Shown piece by piece: positions 39,097 to 48,598 of a stretch of DNA of 64,000 bases. Position numbers and translations under genes: made by a program. Each line of letters opens with the position of its first letter. Positions within the stretch are counted from its first letter, which is position 1. The notes under the pieces are model-generated. The model was not told the DNA's origin. It did no database searches and worked only from the letters and a program-made list of their open reading frames with translations. Origin of the DNA: an uncultured Phycisphaerales bacterium (GTDB lineage: Bacteria > Planctomycetota > Phycisphaerae > Phycisphaerales > UBA1924); contig CALKJW010000025.1 of NCBI GenBank assembly GCA_937995595.1, forward strand, positions 1-64,000, given 5' to 3'.

Positions 39097-39612
39097 TCAA
39101 GTCCTTGTCGTTACTGGTGTTACAGTACCGTACATGAACTCTTCCCGAACAATCTTTCCGTTCTTCACCTCGTACACGCCGACTTCTTCCATCAGCGTGC
39201 GCTGGCCGTTGGCCCGGTTCTCGACGTCCATTCGGAACCGGACGGCAAACCCGCTGGCGCCCACGTAGGGACCCTCGGCGCTCGCGCCGTGAACCTGGTT
39301 CTCGGCGTACCACTGCTCGCCCTTCTGGCGCACGGCGTTGCGTCCGACCCACTCCATCGCGACGCCCTCGCCCTCGCACGACACGATCCCGGGCGACCAG
39401 AACCTGTCCTCGATCTCGGTCCACTGGCCGCGGTTGAACATCTCGACCAGTGCGCGACCGATCTCGCCGGGGCCGGGGCCGGGGCCGGTCTTCACGGCGC
39501 GAACGGTCGCGGCTTTCCTGGCGGGCTTCTTGCCCGCCGCGCCGCGTGCGGCGGGCTTCTTTGACTTGCCGGCGGGTCTGGCCCTGCCGGCCTTGGACTT
39601 CTTCTTCGCCAT
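39097..39612 (-). CDS. SnoaL/ketosteroid-isomerase-like protein with a basic N-terminal tail
   Basis: 171 residues. The C-terminal 120 resemble the NTF2-like/SnoaL fold (LVEMFNRGQWTEIEDRFWSPG..., YVGASGFAVRFRMDVEN...MEEVGVYEVKNGKIVREEFMY), a small alpha+beta barrel used as enzyme or binding pocket. The first 45 residues are Lys/Ala/Pro/Arg-rich (MAKKKSKAGRARPAGKSKK, then GKKPARKAA), like histone H1-type or nucleic-acid-binding tails. A GPGPGPGE linker joins the two. The ATG at 39612 is preferred, with GGAG 9 bases upstream; a GTG three codons earlier is possible. No membrane segment. Confidence 0.72.
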   Translation of the reverse strand: MAKKKSKAGRARPAGKSKKPAARGAAGKKPARKAATVRAVKTGPGPGPGEIGRALVEMFNRGQWTEIEDRFWSPGIVSCEGEGVAMEWVGRNAVRQKGEQWYAENQVHGASAEGPYVGASGFAVRFRMDVENRANGQRTLMEEVGVYEVKNGKIVREEFMYGTVTPVTTRT

Positions 39613-39773
39613 GGCGTGCACTCCGACGGACAGCGTACCGACCTGATGCTCCGAGCGGCCCTCGCGGCCGACGCGTGTGGTATACCGCGCCGCCGCGTCC
39701 GGCGCGGTCGGTGGACAACTCCGCGTTGCGCAAAGTTCGGGTCAACCGTCGGCCGGGGTCGCCCCTCGGCCCC

Positions 39774-40991
39774 TCACGCGGCCATGGCCTGCATCACCCG
39801 GATGAGTTGGCGCATGTCGGCATCGGGCGCGTCTTCCAGGCCCAGTTTGCGGCGGATGGTGTCGGCGGTCTCGCGCTCCGGCCGCACGGTGCAACTGAGC
39901 AGGCGCTCGCCGTTCTGCCCGGCGATGTACGCGATGACCGCGCCGTCGTCGGCCGCTTCGACCTCGATGTTCTGCCCCGCGACGGTCATGCGCTCCGACC
40001 CCCCGCGGGTCTCGAGTTTGAGCGCCCGCTCCATCTGGTCGTCCATCATCTCGATGAGTTGGACCTGCACGGCGTCGGTGACGGCCTCCAGATTGTCGAC
40101 ACGGTCGCCCAGGTGCGAGAAGACCTCGAGCGCGCCGCGGTAGTCCTGGGCCGCGTCGGCGACGATCCGCCCGACTTCCGACGACTCGAGGCCGAAGAGT
40201 TTCTCCGCCGTGGTCTGGAGGGGCGCGTGCACGATGGGCAGGCCGTCGGCGTTGAGTTGCACCGCGCCGACGTAGTAGGCGATGCGCTGCAGGCGCGCGA
40301 CGCTGTCCACCCGCACGTCCACCGTCGGCGGGGCGTGGTGCCACGCGATCGGGCGCGCCAGCACCGTGGGCAGTTTCCACTTGCGCACGAGGGTCGCGGC
40401 GACGTCCGTGTGCGTGAAATCCAGCCGGTCCAGTTCGGTGGCGAACAGCCTGGCCGGCGACGGGCACCCCCGGACCAGCCGCACGTACTCCTCGCCGAGC
40501 ATCCGGGCCATCAGCGGGACGGCGCAGTCGAGCATCAGGCCGACCACGAACGCCTCGGCCGTCAGCGCGGGGCACTGGGCCCGCGCGATCGCCGACGCGA
40601 GGCTGGCGCGGAACACCGACTGGCCCCACACCGCGCGCGAGAGTTCGTTCACGCCCGGCAGGGCCGCGGCGCGGCTGAGATAGAACCCCAGGCACACGGC
40701 CTTGGTGCGCTCCGTGCCCAGCAGCACCAGCGCGCGCTCCAGCCGCGTCACCGGGGCGCGCTGCGCGTAGTAGGCCGAGTTGGCCAGCCGGAGCAGGCGG
40801 CCCGTGAGCGCCCAGTCGGTCTGCACCGCGGCGCACCAGTCCTTGAGTTGCGAGCGCTCGTCCTGGGCCAGTTCCATCACGCGGATGGCGACCCTGGGCT
40901 GCGTCTCCAGCCCGATGCGCTCGAGCCGGCGCCCGATGCTCTCGTACAGGTCCTCGATCTCGATGGCTGAAAGGTCGCGCCGCGGCTTCAT
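39774..40991 (-). CDS. HDOD-domain protein
   Basis: 405-residue cytosolic protein whose residues about 20-230 match the HDOD domain, an HD-like fold without phosphohydrolase activity used in signalling. Seen: LKDWCAAVQTDWALTGRLLRLANSAYY and TRLERALVLLGTERTKAVCLG, the characteristic HDOD helices, and LVRKWKLPTVLARPIAWHH. The C-terminal 100 residues (from about MERALKLETRGG) form an extra unrecognised segment. ATG 40991 follows GGAGG at a spacing of 7. HDOD proteins usually regulate motility, second messengers or stress; no such gene is adjacent. Confidence 0.86.
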   Translation of the reverse strand: MKPRRDLSAIEIEDLYESIGRRLERIGLETQPRVAIRVMELAQDERSQLKDWCAAVQTDWALTGRLLRLANSAYYAQRAPVTRLERALVLLGTERTKAVCLGFYLSRAAALPGVNELSRAVWGQSVFRASLASAIARAQCPALTAEAFVVGLMLDCAVPLMARMLGEEYVRLVRGCPSPARLFATELDRLDFTHTDVAATLVRKWKLPTVLARPIAWHHAPPTVDVRVDSVARLQRIAYYVGAVQLNADGLPIVHAPLQTTAEKLFGLESSEVGRIVADAAQDYRGALEVFSHLGDRVDNLEAVTDAVQVQLIEMMDDQMERALKLETRGGSERMTVAGQNIEVEAADDGAVIAYIAGQNGERLLSCTVRPERETADTIRRKLGLEDAPDADMRQLIRVMQAMAA

Positions 40992-41161
40992 GGGCACGCC
41001 TCCCCCACGGGTCGGGCGCGGTTCCTGTCGGCGCGCAGATCCCGCCGGGAGTTGTCGCCGCACGAAGGGACCATCGCAGGATTGATCGTCCAGAATGCGC
41101 GCCGTCTTGTCGTCAACCGGCCAAGGGAACACCCGACCGCGCGACGCTTGGTCCGAGAACG

Positions 41162-41914
41162 TCACGGCTGGAGGCGCGTGGCCGCCCACGGCCCCGCGCC
41201 CGCCGCGCCGATGAGCCGGCCCGCCGCGTCGCGCTCCTCGCGCAGGGGCCGGCGCCACGCCGCGCGGTCGTGCAGTCGGACCTTGCTGCCGACCCACAAC
41301 TCGACGCACGCGGCGACGAACCGGAACCCGCCCCAGTGCGGCGGGCGGGGGATGTCGACCTTCGCGTCGGGCGCGGGCGGGTGCGCGGGGTCGATGCCGA
41401 ACCGGCGCAGCGTCGCGTCGACGCGCGCCAGCATCGCCGCGCGCGAGGCCACCGGCTCGCTCTGGTCGCTCGCCCACGCGCCGACGCGGCTCATCCACGA
41501 TCGGGTGGCGAAGTAGGCGTCGCTCTCGGCGGCGGTGGCGCGCACGACCAGCCCCTCGAACCGCGCCTGCAGGTCCAGCGCGTCCCAGTGGAACGCCGCG
41601 GCGGCGCGCGGGTTGGCGTCCAGCGCACGGGCCTTGCGCCCGCGGTAGTTGGTGTAGAACGTGAACGTTCCAGCCGCGGCGTCGATGTCCTTGCACAGCA
41701 CGATGCGCACCGCGGGCGTTCCGTCGGCGTCGATCGTCGCCAGGCTCAGCGCGTTGGGGTTCGGCTGCACGCGCTGGTCGCGCGCGCGGTCGAACCACGA
41801 CACGAACAGCGGCATCGGGTCCGCCGGCAGCGGCTCGGGCAGCAGTTGATCGACCGCCCACCCAGAGCGCGGGTCGGACTGATCGAACACCGACAGGTTG
41901 CGGTCCGTGGCCAT
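41162..41914 (-). CDS. pdxH: Pyridoxamine 5'-phosphate oxidase
   Basis: FMN-dependent oxidase forming pyridoxal 5'-phosphate from PNP or PMP. 250 residues, slightly longer than E. coli PdxH (218). Family blocks seen: ALSLATIDADGTPAVRIVLCKDID, FTFYTNYRGRKARAL, AAAAFHWD, QARFEGLVVRAT, and the C-terminal PPHWGGFRF with a WxRP-type end (LHDRAAW). The RxxLRxD-like active-site region is represented by VRIVLCKD. The ATG at 41914 was chosen over a TTG two codons upstream. It provides PLP for enzymes such as the racemase at 15.3 kb. Confidence 0.9.
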   Translation of the reverse strand: MATDRNLSVFDQSDPRSGWAVDQLLPEPLPADPMPLFVSWFDRARDQRVQPNPNALSLATIDADGTPAVRIVLCKDIDAAAGTFTFYTNYRGRKARALDANPRAAAAFHWDALDLQARFEGLVVRATAAESDAYFATRSWMSRVGAWASDQSEPVASRAAMLARVDATLRRFGIDPAHPPAPDAKVDIPRPPHWGGFRFVAACVELWVGSKVRLHDRAAWRRPLREERDAAGRLIGAAGAGPWAATRLQP

Positions 41915-42051
41915 GGACAAGCCTACGGGGCGTCAAGCGCGGCGGAGCGAGAGCCTGTTCCGGGTGGTCGGTCGGCGCGGGATCAGAATTTCTCGTGCAC
42001 CGCCTGTCGGTTGACCGCGCCGGGCCGGCGCGCGGCGTACGCTCGCGCCGC

Positions 42052-43740
42052 ATGAGCACCTTCCCGAACAACCCGGCGGGCCCGGGCCCCGGCGACGCAC
42101 AGCAGGCCGGCCAGCGCGACCGCCGCCGCGCGGCCGACGAGGCGGCCCAGCCGTCGCTGGAGAAGATGTTCGAGAAACCCCCGCCGCACTCGCCCGAGGC
42201 CGAGATGGCGCTGCTGGGGGCGATGATCCTGGACCCGTCGATCGTGCACGACGTGGTGCCGATCGTGCGCACGTCTGAGGCGTTCTACAACGAGGCGCAC
42301 GCCGCGATCTACGACGCCATCGTGCGCATGTACGACCAGAAGCAGTCGGGCGACCTGGTGCTGCTGCACGAGGAACTGCGCGACAGGGAGCAACTGGCGG
42401 GCGTGGGCGGCGCGGCGTACCTGGCCAAACTGGCCGAGGAGACGCCCGGCCCCGCGGCGGCCGAGCACTTCGCGCGGATCATCGCCGACAAACACAAGTT
42501 GCGCAGACTGATCAACGCCGGCGGCAAGATCCTCTACGACGCGTACAACGCGGGGGCCGCGGGACCGGACGGTGCGCGAGAGGTCGTCGACGCCGCCGAG
42601 ACGCTGATCTTCGAGATCGCCCAGCAGGAGGAGACCTCCGCCGCCGAGCGGCTGAACATCCTGCTGGACCGCGAGGTGCAGCGTCTGGAGAGCCTGCAGG
42701 GGCGCGGCGTCAGCGGCGTGCCCACCGGCTACGCCGACCTGGACGAACTCACCAGCGGCCTGCAGCAGGGCGAGATGATCATCATCGCCGCGCGGCCGAG
42801 CATGGGCAAGACCGCGCTGGCTCTCAACCTCGCCGAGCAGGTCGCCCTCGGCGGCGCGGCGCACGGCGCCCAGCCGGCCCGCCCGACGCCCGTCGCCTTC
42901 TTCAGCATGGAGATGAGCAAGTCGTCGATCGCGCAGCGCATGCTCTCGGCTCGCTCCGGCCTGTCCAGCCACGACATGCGCTCGGGCCGACTCTCCGAGG
43001 AGGGCTACCGGCGGCTGGCCGACGCCGCGATCGAACTCGAGCACGCGCCCATCTACATCGACGACACGCCCGGCCTCTCGATCTTCGGCCTGCGCACCCG
43101 CGCGCGGCGGCTGGTCGCCCAGCACGGCGTCAAGGCCATCTTCATCGACTACCTCCAACTCATGTCCGTCCCCGGCGCGGCCAAGGAGAGCCGGCAGGTC
43201 GAGGTCTCGGCCATCAGCCGCGGGGTCAAGGCGCTGGCGCGCGAACTGAACGTGCCGGTCGTCTGCCTCTCGCAGTTGAACCGCGGGCCGGAGTCGCGCG
43301 GCGACAACCGCCCGCGGATGAGCGATCTGCGCGAGTCCGGCTCCATCGAACAGGACGCCGACGTCGTCATGCTCCTGCACCGCGAGGCCTACTACCACGT
43401 CGGCGACCGCGACTGGGAGATGGACAACGCCGACAAGCTCAACGTCGCCGAGATCATCATCGCCAAGCAGCGCAACGGCCCCACCGACGTCGTCAAACTG
43501 ATCTGGGACGCCAAGAGCACGCGCTTCAAGAACTACGGCGCGTTCCCCGGCGGCACCGGCCTCTCGCCCGGCTACGCCTCGCCCCACGGCGCGCCCGGCG
43601 GGCCCGCCGCGGATCCGCCGCCGTTCGACGACCCCTTCCGCGTCCCCGTGGTCACCTTCGCGCCCGGCAAGAAGACCGGCCCGGTCGGCAACTTCCGCGA
43701 CGGCGGCGGGCCCGACAAGGACGACGACCTGCCGGTGTGA
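42052..43740 (+). CDS. dnaB: Replicative DNA helicase DnaB
   Basis: Hexameric 5'-3' helicase of the replication fork. 562 residues with the N-terminal DnaB domain (about 42-145, HSPEAEMALLGAMILDPS). The RecA-like C-terminal domain has Walker A ARPSMGKTALALN (near 250), GVPTGYADLDELTSGLQ, IFIDYLQLM (Walker B), SQLNRGPESR and DLRESGSIEQDADVVMLLHR. Longer than E. coli DnaB (471) because of N- and C-terminal Pro/Gly-rich tails. The start is the ATG at 42052; an upstream in-frame ATG-like start at 41995 gives an unlikely extension. No ribosome site is obvious. Confidence 0.95.
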   Translation: MSTFPNNPAGPGPGDAQQAGQRDRRRAADEAAQPSLEKMFEKPPPHSPEAEMALLGAMILDPSIVHDVVPIVRTSEAFYNEAHAAIYDAIVRMYDQKQSGDLVLLHEELRDREQLAGVGGAAYLAKLAEETPGPAAAEHFARIIADKHKLRRLINAGGKILYDAYNAGAAGPDGAREVVDAAETLIFEIAQQEETSAAERLNILLDREVQRLESLQGRGVSGVPTGYADLDELTSGLQQGEMIIIAARPSMGKTALALNLAEQVALGGAAHGAQPARPTPVAFFSMEMSKSSIAQRMLSARSGLSSHDMRSGRLSEEGYRRLADAAIELEHAPIYIDDTPGLSIFGLRTRARRLVAQHGVKAIFIDYLQLMSVPGAAKESRQVEVSAISRGVKALARELNVPVVCLSQLNRGPESRGDNRPRMSDLRESGSIEQDADVVMLLHREAYYHVGDRDWEMDNADKLNVAEIIIAKQRNGPTDVVKLIWDAKSTRFKNYGAFPGGTGLSPGYASPHGAPGGPAADPPPFDDPFRVPVVTFAPGKKTGPVGNFRDGGGPDKDDDLPV

Positions 43741-43818
43741 CCCGGACCCGTGCCCGACCCCGGGCGCGACGGATGCGGGACGCGTGCGCCGCTGTGCGGC
43801 ACGGGCAGGATGCCCGCG

Positions 43819-45828
43819 CTACGCCCCCTCACGGAGCGACTGCGCGATCGCGACCTCGTGCAGGCGCACGCTGAGCCGGTCGAGCGCCTCCTTGCTGCGC
43901 TGGAACTCGTTGGCGTCGACCGCGCGCCAGTCCGCTTCCGCCGCGGCGATCCGGGCCTTCAAGTCCGCGATCCGCGACGCGAGTTGCTGGACGTAGGTCG
44001 CGTCGAGGTGCGGCCCTGCGCGCGCCAGCGCCTGCTCGATCCAGTGCACGTCCAGCCGCGAGTTGGTCACCAGGTCCGCCACGCGGTGGCGGGTCATGTC
44101 CTGGCGCGCAAACTCCACGCTCTCGCGCTCGATGCGTTCGACCTCCTCGCGCGTCAGGCCGTGGTTGGGCACCACCTGCAGAGAGGCCCGCTTGCCGCTG
44201 CGCTTCTCGACCGCGCTCACGTTGAGCACGCCGTTGGCGTCGACCAGGAACGTCACCTCGACCTGCGGGATGCCCGCGGGCATCGGCGGCAGGCCCGAGA
44301 GGTGGAACTCGCCCAGCGAGCGGCAGTCGCTCGCCATCTCGCGCTCGCCCTGCAGCACGTGCAGTTTGATCGAGGTCTGCCCGTCGACGCTGGTGCTGAA
44401 CATCTCCGTTGCGCGGGCGGGCACGGTCGAGTTGCGCATGATGAGTTTGGCCACGCCCCCGCCACGGGTCTCGATGCCCAGCGACAGCGGCAGCACGTCC
44501 AGCAGCAGGCTCGATTGGCGCCGGCCGGCCCCGCCCGGAGCGTTGGTCGCCGCGCCCCTTCGCGCGAGCACCCCCGCCTGCACCGCAGCGCCCAGCGCCA
44601 CGACCTGGTCGGGGTCCAGCGCGGTGTACGGCGGCATGCCGAACACCTCCTCGACGCGCCGGCGCACCAGCGGCGTGCGCGTCGCCCCTCCCACGAGCAC
44701 GACGCACGAGGGCCGCTCCTCGCCCGCGGCGTCCATCTGCCGCCGCGCGTCGCGCAGGGCGCGCCGGCAGCACTCGATGGTGCGCTCGACCAGCGGCGCG
44801 ATCATCGACTCGAACTCCTTGCGCGTGACCGTCCGCTCGTACACCCGCCCTCCGCCGAGATCGATCCGCACGCTCGCGCGGTCCTCGCTCGACAGCCGGA
44901 CCTTCACCTGCTCGGCGAACTGCCGCAGCGCGGTGCGCGTCTCGGCGTCGAACCCCGGCGCCGCGGGCGGGACGGCCGCGCCGCGACCCAGCAAGGCGTT
45001 GATCTCCCGCGTGAACAGCGCGACCAGCGCGTGGTCGAAGTCGTCGCCGCCCAGGTGCGTGTCGCCCGCGGTCGAGAGGACCTGGAAGATGTCCGCCCCG
45101 AGCGGCGCCGCCTGCTCGACGGCGGACGCGCCCGGCGTCAGGCGCAGCACGCTCACGTCGAACGTGCCGCCGCCCAGGTCGTACACCACCACCACCTGCG
45201 GCTTCGTGGCGTTGACGCCGAGCCCGTAGGCCAGGGCCGCGGCCGTCGGCTCGTTGATGATCCGCACCACCTCCAGCCCCGCCAGTCGCCCCGCGTCGCG
45301 AGTCGCCTGTCGCTGCGCATCGTCGAAGTACGCCGGCACCGTCACCACCGCCTTGCGCACCTCAACGCCCAGCGCCCGGCTCGCCTGCTCCTTCAGCCGG
45401 CGCAGGATGATCGCGCTCACCTCCTGCGGCGAGATCATCCTCCCGCCGCCCGCTCCCGGCAGCAGCACGCGCGCCGTCGCGTGCGGGCCCTCCACCACCC
45501 TGTACGACAGATACGGCACGTCCGCCGCGGCGTCCTTCAGGCTCCGTCCCATCAGGCGCTTCACGCTCGACACCGTGCGCTCCGGATGCCGGACCGCCTC
45601 GGCCCGCGCCTCGTGCCCGACCGCCTCGACACGCCCCGCCCCCCCACCACCATCCGCCGCGAATCGCACGACGCTCGGCAGCATCGCGCGGCCGTGTTCA
45701 TCGGGGATCACGCGCGGCGCGGCGGCGTCGGGGCCCTCGCCCCAGCCCGCCACCGCGACCAGGCTGTTGGTCGTGCCCAGATCGATGCCGACGATCGGCT
45801 CGCTCGGCGATGATGGACGCTCGCTCAT
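43819..45828 (-). CDS. Second Hsp70-family chaperone (HscA/DnaK-like)
   Basis: 669-residue Hsp70 paralogue. [14 protein letters not shown] (11-24) and [14 protein letters not shown] form the ATP site; the linker [14 protein letters not shown] is near 441-454. The substrate domain has [19 protein letters not shown]. It is longer than DnaK, with insertions such as [13 protein letters not shown] and a Pro/Ala insert before FDAETRTAL. It ends [10 protein letters not shown] without the acidic DnaK tail, pointing to a specialised role. HscA-like (Fe-S assembly) is the nearest match by form, but no hscB, iscU or fdx is nearby. It converges with dnaB. Confidence 0.85.
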   Translation of the reverse strand: MSERPSSPSEPIVGIDLGTTNSLVAVAGWGEGPDAAAPRVIPDEHGRAMLPSVVRFAADGGGGAGRVEAVGHEARAEAVRHPERTVSSVKRLMGRSLKDAAADVPYLSYRVVEGPHATARVLLPGAGGGRMISPQEVSAIILRRLKEQASRALGVEVRKAVVTVPAYFDDAQRQATRDAGRLAGLEVVRIINEPTAAALAYGLGVNATKPQVVVVYDLGGGTFDVSVLRLTPGASAVEQAAPLGADIFQVLSTAGDTHLGGDDFDHALVALFTREINALLGRGAAVPPAAPGFDAETRTALRQFAEQVKVRLSSEDRASVRIDLGGGRVYERTVTRKEFESMIAPLVERTIECCRRALRDARRQMDAAGEERPSCVVLVGGATRTPLVRRRVEEVFGMPPYTALDPDQVVALGAAVQAGVLARRGAATNAPGGAGRRQSSLLLDVLPLSLGIETRGGGVAKLIMRNSTVPARATEMFSTSVDGQTSIKLHVLQGEREMASDCRSLGEFHLSGLPPMPAGIPQVEVTFLVDANGVLNVSAVEKRSGKRASLQVVPNHGLTREEVERIERESVEFARQDMTRHRVADLVTNSRLDVHWIEQALARAGPHLDATYVQQLASRIADLKARIAAAEADWRAVDANEFQRSKEALDRLSVRLHEVAIAQSLREGA

Positions 45829-45968
45829 CGCATGACCTTAGCGCGTCGGCGGCGGCCACCGGCGGCCGCCGGCCCGCGTCTTGTGTCTGCTCTCCGCGTC
45901 ATCCGGGTTCCTGAGATCTGGTGTGCTCGCGGCGTTCCAAACGCCCGTCTCGACCAATACCCTTGCCC

Positions 45969-47081
45969 ATGCTTCCGGCCCGCCGCTTCCTCGACATCGC
46001 CGCGCGGGCCGCGCTGCGCGCCGAGGGCGACGTCGAACCCAACCCGATGGTCGGGTGCGTGATCGCGCGCGGCGAGTCCGTGATCGGCATCGGCCACCAC
46101 CGAAGGTTCGGCGGGCCGCACGCCGAGGTGAACGCGCTGGCCGACTGCGCCCGGCGCGGCAACGACCCGCGCGGCGCAACGGCCTACGTCACGCTCGAGC
46201 CCTGCTCGCACTTCGGCAAGCAGCCCCCCTGCTGCGACGCGCTCATCCGGGCGGGCGTCGCGCGCGTGGTGTGCGCGCGGCCCGATCCCAACCCCGTCTC
46301 GGGCGGCGGCGCGGCACGGCTGGCCGCGGCGGGCATCGCGTGCGAGTTCACCGGCGCCAGCCCCCTCGCGACACATTTGGCCGACCCGTTCGCGATGCGC
46401 ATCGAGCACCATCGCCCGTGGGTGATCCTCAAGTGGGCCCAGACGATCGACGGCCGCACCGCCACGCGCACCGGCGAGAGCCGGTGGATCTCCTCCGAGG
46501 CTTCGCGCCGCGAGGTGCACAGGCTGCGCGCCAGAGTCGACTGTGTTCTCGCGGCGATCGGAACGGTGCTGGCCGACGACCCCGCGCTGACCGCGCGCGG
46601 TGTCCCGCGCGTGCGGCGCATCGCGCGGCGCGCGATCATCGACCCGCGGCTGGAACTGCCCGAGGGCTGCGCCCTGCTCCGCACGCTCGACGCCGCGCCG
46701 CTCACGCTGTTCACCACCGCCGGCGCGACCGAACGCTCCGCGGAGCGCGCGGCAGCCCTCCGCGACCGCGGCGTCGAGGTCGTGGCGTGCGGTGAGTCCG
46801 GGGTCGTGGACCTGCACGCCGCGCTGCGGCACCTCGCCGGCGCTCACGACGCCACGCGCGTGCTCGCCGAGGGCGGCGCGGGCCTGGCGGGCCGCCTGCT
46901 CGCGGCGGGCCTGGCCGACGAACTGCGCGTCTACACCGGCCCGCTGATGCTGGGCGACGGGCACGCGGCGCCCGCCGCGCGCGGGCTCGACGTCCCGCGA
47001 CTGGCCGACGCGCGGCGCTTCGAACTGGTGCGCGTGCACCGCCTCGGCCCCGACGTCGCGTCGACGTACCGTCGTGTTTGA
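45969..47081 (+). CDS. ribD: Bifunctional riboflavin biosynthesis deaminase/reductase RibD
   Basis: Second and third steps of riboflavin synthesis: deamination of the pyrimidine, then NADPH reduction of the ribosyl side chain. 370 residues. The N-terminal deaminase domain (1-145) shows zinc ligands H51 and catalytic E53 in PHAEVNAL, then C79 and C88 in PCSHFGKQPPCC. The C-terminal reductase domain (about 150-365) has WAQTIDGRTATRTGESRWIS and LAEGGAGLAG. The ATG at 45969 was chosen over an upstream GTG at 45921. No ribB, ribE or ribH follows, so the pathway is dispersed. No FMN riboswitch is visible upstream. Confidence 0.95.
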   Translation: MLPARRFLDIAARAALRAEGDVEPNPMVGCVIARGESVIGIGHHRRFGGPHAEVNALADCARRGNDPRGATAYVTLEPCSHFGKQPPCCDALIRAGVARVVCARPDPNPVSGGGAARLAAAGIACEFTGASPLATHLADPFAMRIEHHRPWVILKWAQTIDGRTATRTGESRWISSEASRREVHRLRARVDCVLAAIGTVLADDPALTARGVPRVRRIARRAIIDPRLELPEGCALLRTLDAAPLTLFTTAGATERSAERAAALRDRGVEVVACGESGVVDLHAALRHLAGAHDATRVLAEGGAGLAGRLLAAGLADELRVYTGPLMLGDGHAAPAARGLDVPRLADARRFELVRVHRLGPDVASTYRRV

Positions 47082-47136
47082 CCGCGCGTCGCGTTCGGCG
47101 GGGTACACTCCCGCGCACAACGCCGGAGGCCCGTGC

Positions 47137-48036
47137 ATGATCCCCCGCCGAACACTCTCCGCGCTGCTGGTGGCGTGGTCGCTGTGCGCGCCCGTCGGTG
47201 CGCAGATCCTCCCGCCGACTCCGCCGCCCGCCGCGCCCTCCAAGCCCTACGAGCCGCCCCCGCCTCCGCCGCCCGCGCCGACGCCCCCGCCGCGGCCCGA
47301 GCCGGGCCCGAGCGACCAGGACCGCGCGGTCCCGTCGCTGGTCGAGCGCGACAGCGCGGGGCGTGTCAAGCCGCTGACCGTCGCGCCGGAGGACGCGCTG
47401 CTGTCGCGCGTCGAACTGACCGCCGGCGAGCGCGAGCGGCTCGCCGCGTGGCGGCAGCGCCGCGCGGCCGAGGCGGAGCGGCTGGTGATCCAGAAACTCG
47501 ACGTGGTGCTCGCCGCGCGCGAGATGGTCCGCGACTCTGGGCAGGTGACCGACCCATCGGGCATGGCGCGCGTGAAGGAGATCGCCACCGCGCTGGCCCT
47601 GCCGCGCCCGCTGGAGTCGATGTCGCGCGAGGGGGTGATCTCGCCGGTGCTGCGCTCGAGACTCGACCAGGCCATCCGCGAGTACGAGCAGGCGCTCATG
47701 CAGCAGGACACGGCCGACGTCGGCGACAACGTGTCGAAGATCATCCAGATCGTGGCGCGCCGGTCGTTCGAGAGCGCGACGCGCGAGCCCTTCGCAGCGC
47801 TCGACGCGCTGGTCGTCAGGGCCGCGGGCGACATCGAGAGCCTCGGCGCCGCGCTGGGCCTCGAGGGCGACGCGGCCCGGGCGTTCGCCGAACTCCGGCG
47901 CGAACTGTCGGCGCACGCCGCGGGCGACGAAGCCCAGCGTGCCGCGCGCCGCGTCGCGCTGGTGCGGCCGTTCTTCTTCGATTCGCTCTCGCTCGAACAG
48001 CAGCGGGCGCTGCTCCGCGCCGTCGCGCCCGAGTGA
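47137..48036 (+). CDS. Unrecognised exported Pro-rich protein
   Basis: 299 residues. A signal peptide (MIPRRTLSALLVAWSLCAPVGA) precedes a strongly Pro-rich stretch (residues about 26-65: PPPPPPPAPTPPPRPEP). A helical Ala/Arg/Glu-rich body with no catalytic motif follows. Segments ERLAAWRQRRAAEAERLV and AIREYEQALMQQDT predict coiled helices. ATG 47137 follows GGAGG at a spacing of 7. It converges with the Rrf2 gene only 3 bases away. A periplasmic scaffold-type protein is likely; function unknown. Confidence 0.65.
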   Translation: MIPRRTLSALLVAWSLCAPVGAQILPPTPPPAAPSKPYEPPPPPPPAPTPPPRPEPGPSDQDRAVPSLVERDSAGRVKPLTVAPEDALLSRVELTAGERERLAAWRQRRAAEAERLVIQKLDVVLAAREMVRDSGQVTDPSGMARVKEIATALALPRPLESMSREGVISPVLRSRLDQAIREYEQALMQQDTADVGDNVSKIIQIVARRSFESATREPFAALDALVVRAAGDIESLGAALGLEGDAARAFAELRRELSAHAAGDEAQRAARRVALVRPFFFDSLSLEQQRALLRAVAPE

Positions 48037-48039
48037 CCG

Positions 48040-48498
48040 CTACCGCCGGCCCGCCGAGACCGTCAGCCGCGCCGCGGTCTCCCTGTCGCACAGCGGCTTG
48101 CGGTCGCCCTGGCTGACAAGGTCCTGCAGCGTGACGTTGCCGTAGATCTCGATCAGCGCCTTGGCCGCGTCGTCGATGCGCCGGTGCAGTGGGCAGAGGT
48201 TCGGCCCGTGGTTGTCGAGCCCGAGCGGGCAGGTGGTGATGCGCTCCACATGCGCCACGGCGCGGACGACGGTCAGCAGCGTGATGTCGGCCGCGGGCCG
48301 GGTGAGTTTGTACCCGCCCCGCACGCCGCGCCGGCCGACGATCAGGTCCGCCGCGGCCAGTTGCTGCAGGACCTTCGCGAGGTAGTGCGGCGGCACCTTG
48401 GTGCGCTCGGCGAGTTGGTTGGTCGGCACCAGTTGGGTCGGGCTCAGCGCCAGCCAACTCATGGCGCGGAGGGCGTACTCGGTGGTCTGCGAGAACAT
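48040..48498 (-). CDS. Rrf2-family transcriptional regulator
   Basis: 152-residue winged-helix regulator of the Rrf2 family (IscR, NsrR, RirA), which often senses Fe-S cluster state or NO. MFSQTTEYALRAMSWLA starts the domain; the DNA-recognition part is TNQLAERTKVPPHYLAKVLQQL, then GRRGVRGGYKLTRPA. In the usual cluster loop, C90 and C102 are present (IscR-like positions i and i+12) with H105 in CPLH, but the middle Cys is replaced by N96 (H97 next to it). A further Cys is near the C-terminus (PLCDRE). The ATG at 48498 follows AAGGA by 8 bases. It is downstream of the P1B-type metal ATPase, same strand. Confidence 0.9.
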   Translation of the reverse strand: MFSQTTEYALRAMSWLALSPTQLVPTNQLAERTKVPPHYLAKVLQQLAAADLIVGRRGVRGGYKLTRPAADITLLTVVRAVAHVERITTCPLGLDNHGPNLCPLHRRIDDAAKALIEIYGNVTLQDLVSQGDRKPLCDRETAARLTVSAGRR

Positions 48499-48572
48499 GC
48501 GGAAGGTCCTTCGCCGGCCCGACGCGCACGAAACACCCATCTCTCCCCCTTGAGACGCGCGCAGCCGCAATG

Positions 48573-48584
48573 GACACTAGTGTC
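48573..48584. promoter_or_regulatory. 12-bp perfect dyad between the ATPase and Rrf2 genes
   Basis: GACACTAGTGTC in the 100-base gap between the end of the metal ATPase gene and the Rrf2 start, with an AT-rich flank (TTTTTATCG) that could hold a minus-strand -10 (GATAAA). A candidate operator for autoregulation by the Rrf2 protein. Its regulatory target is inferred from position only. Confidence 0.45.
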
Positions 48585-48598
48585 TTTTTATCGTGATT

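Noticed and set aside
43796..43822. Terminator between dnaB and the second Hsp70
   Set aside because: Short GC stems (GGGCAGGATGCCC) without a T-run on either strand; probably a dispersed phrase.
45829..45968. FMN riboswitch before ribD
   Set aside because: Only 140 bases between genes and none of the conserved RFN-element segments are visible.
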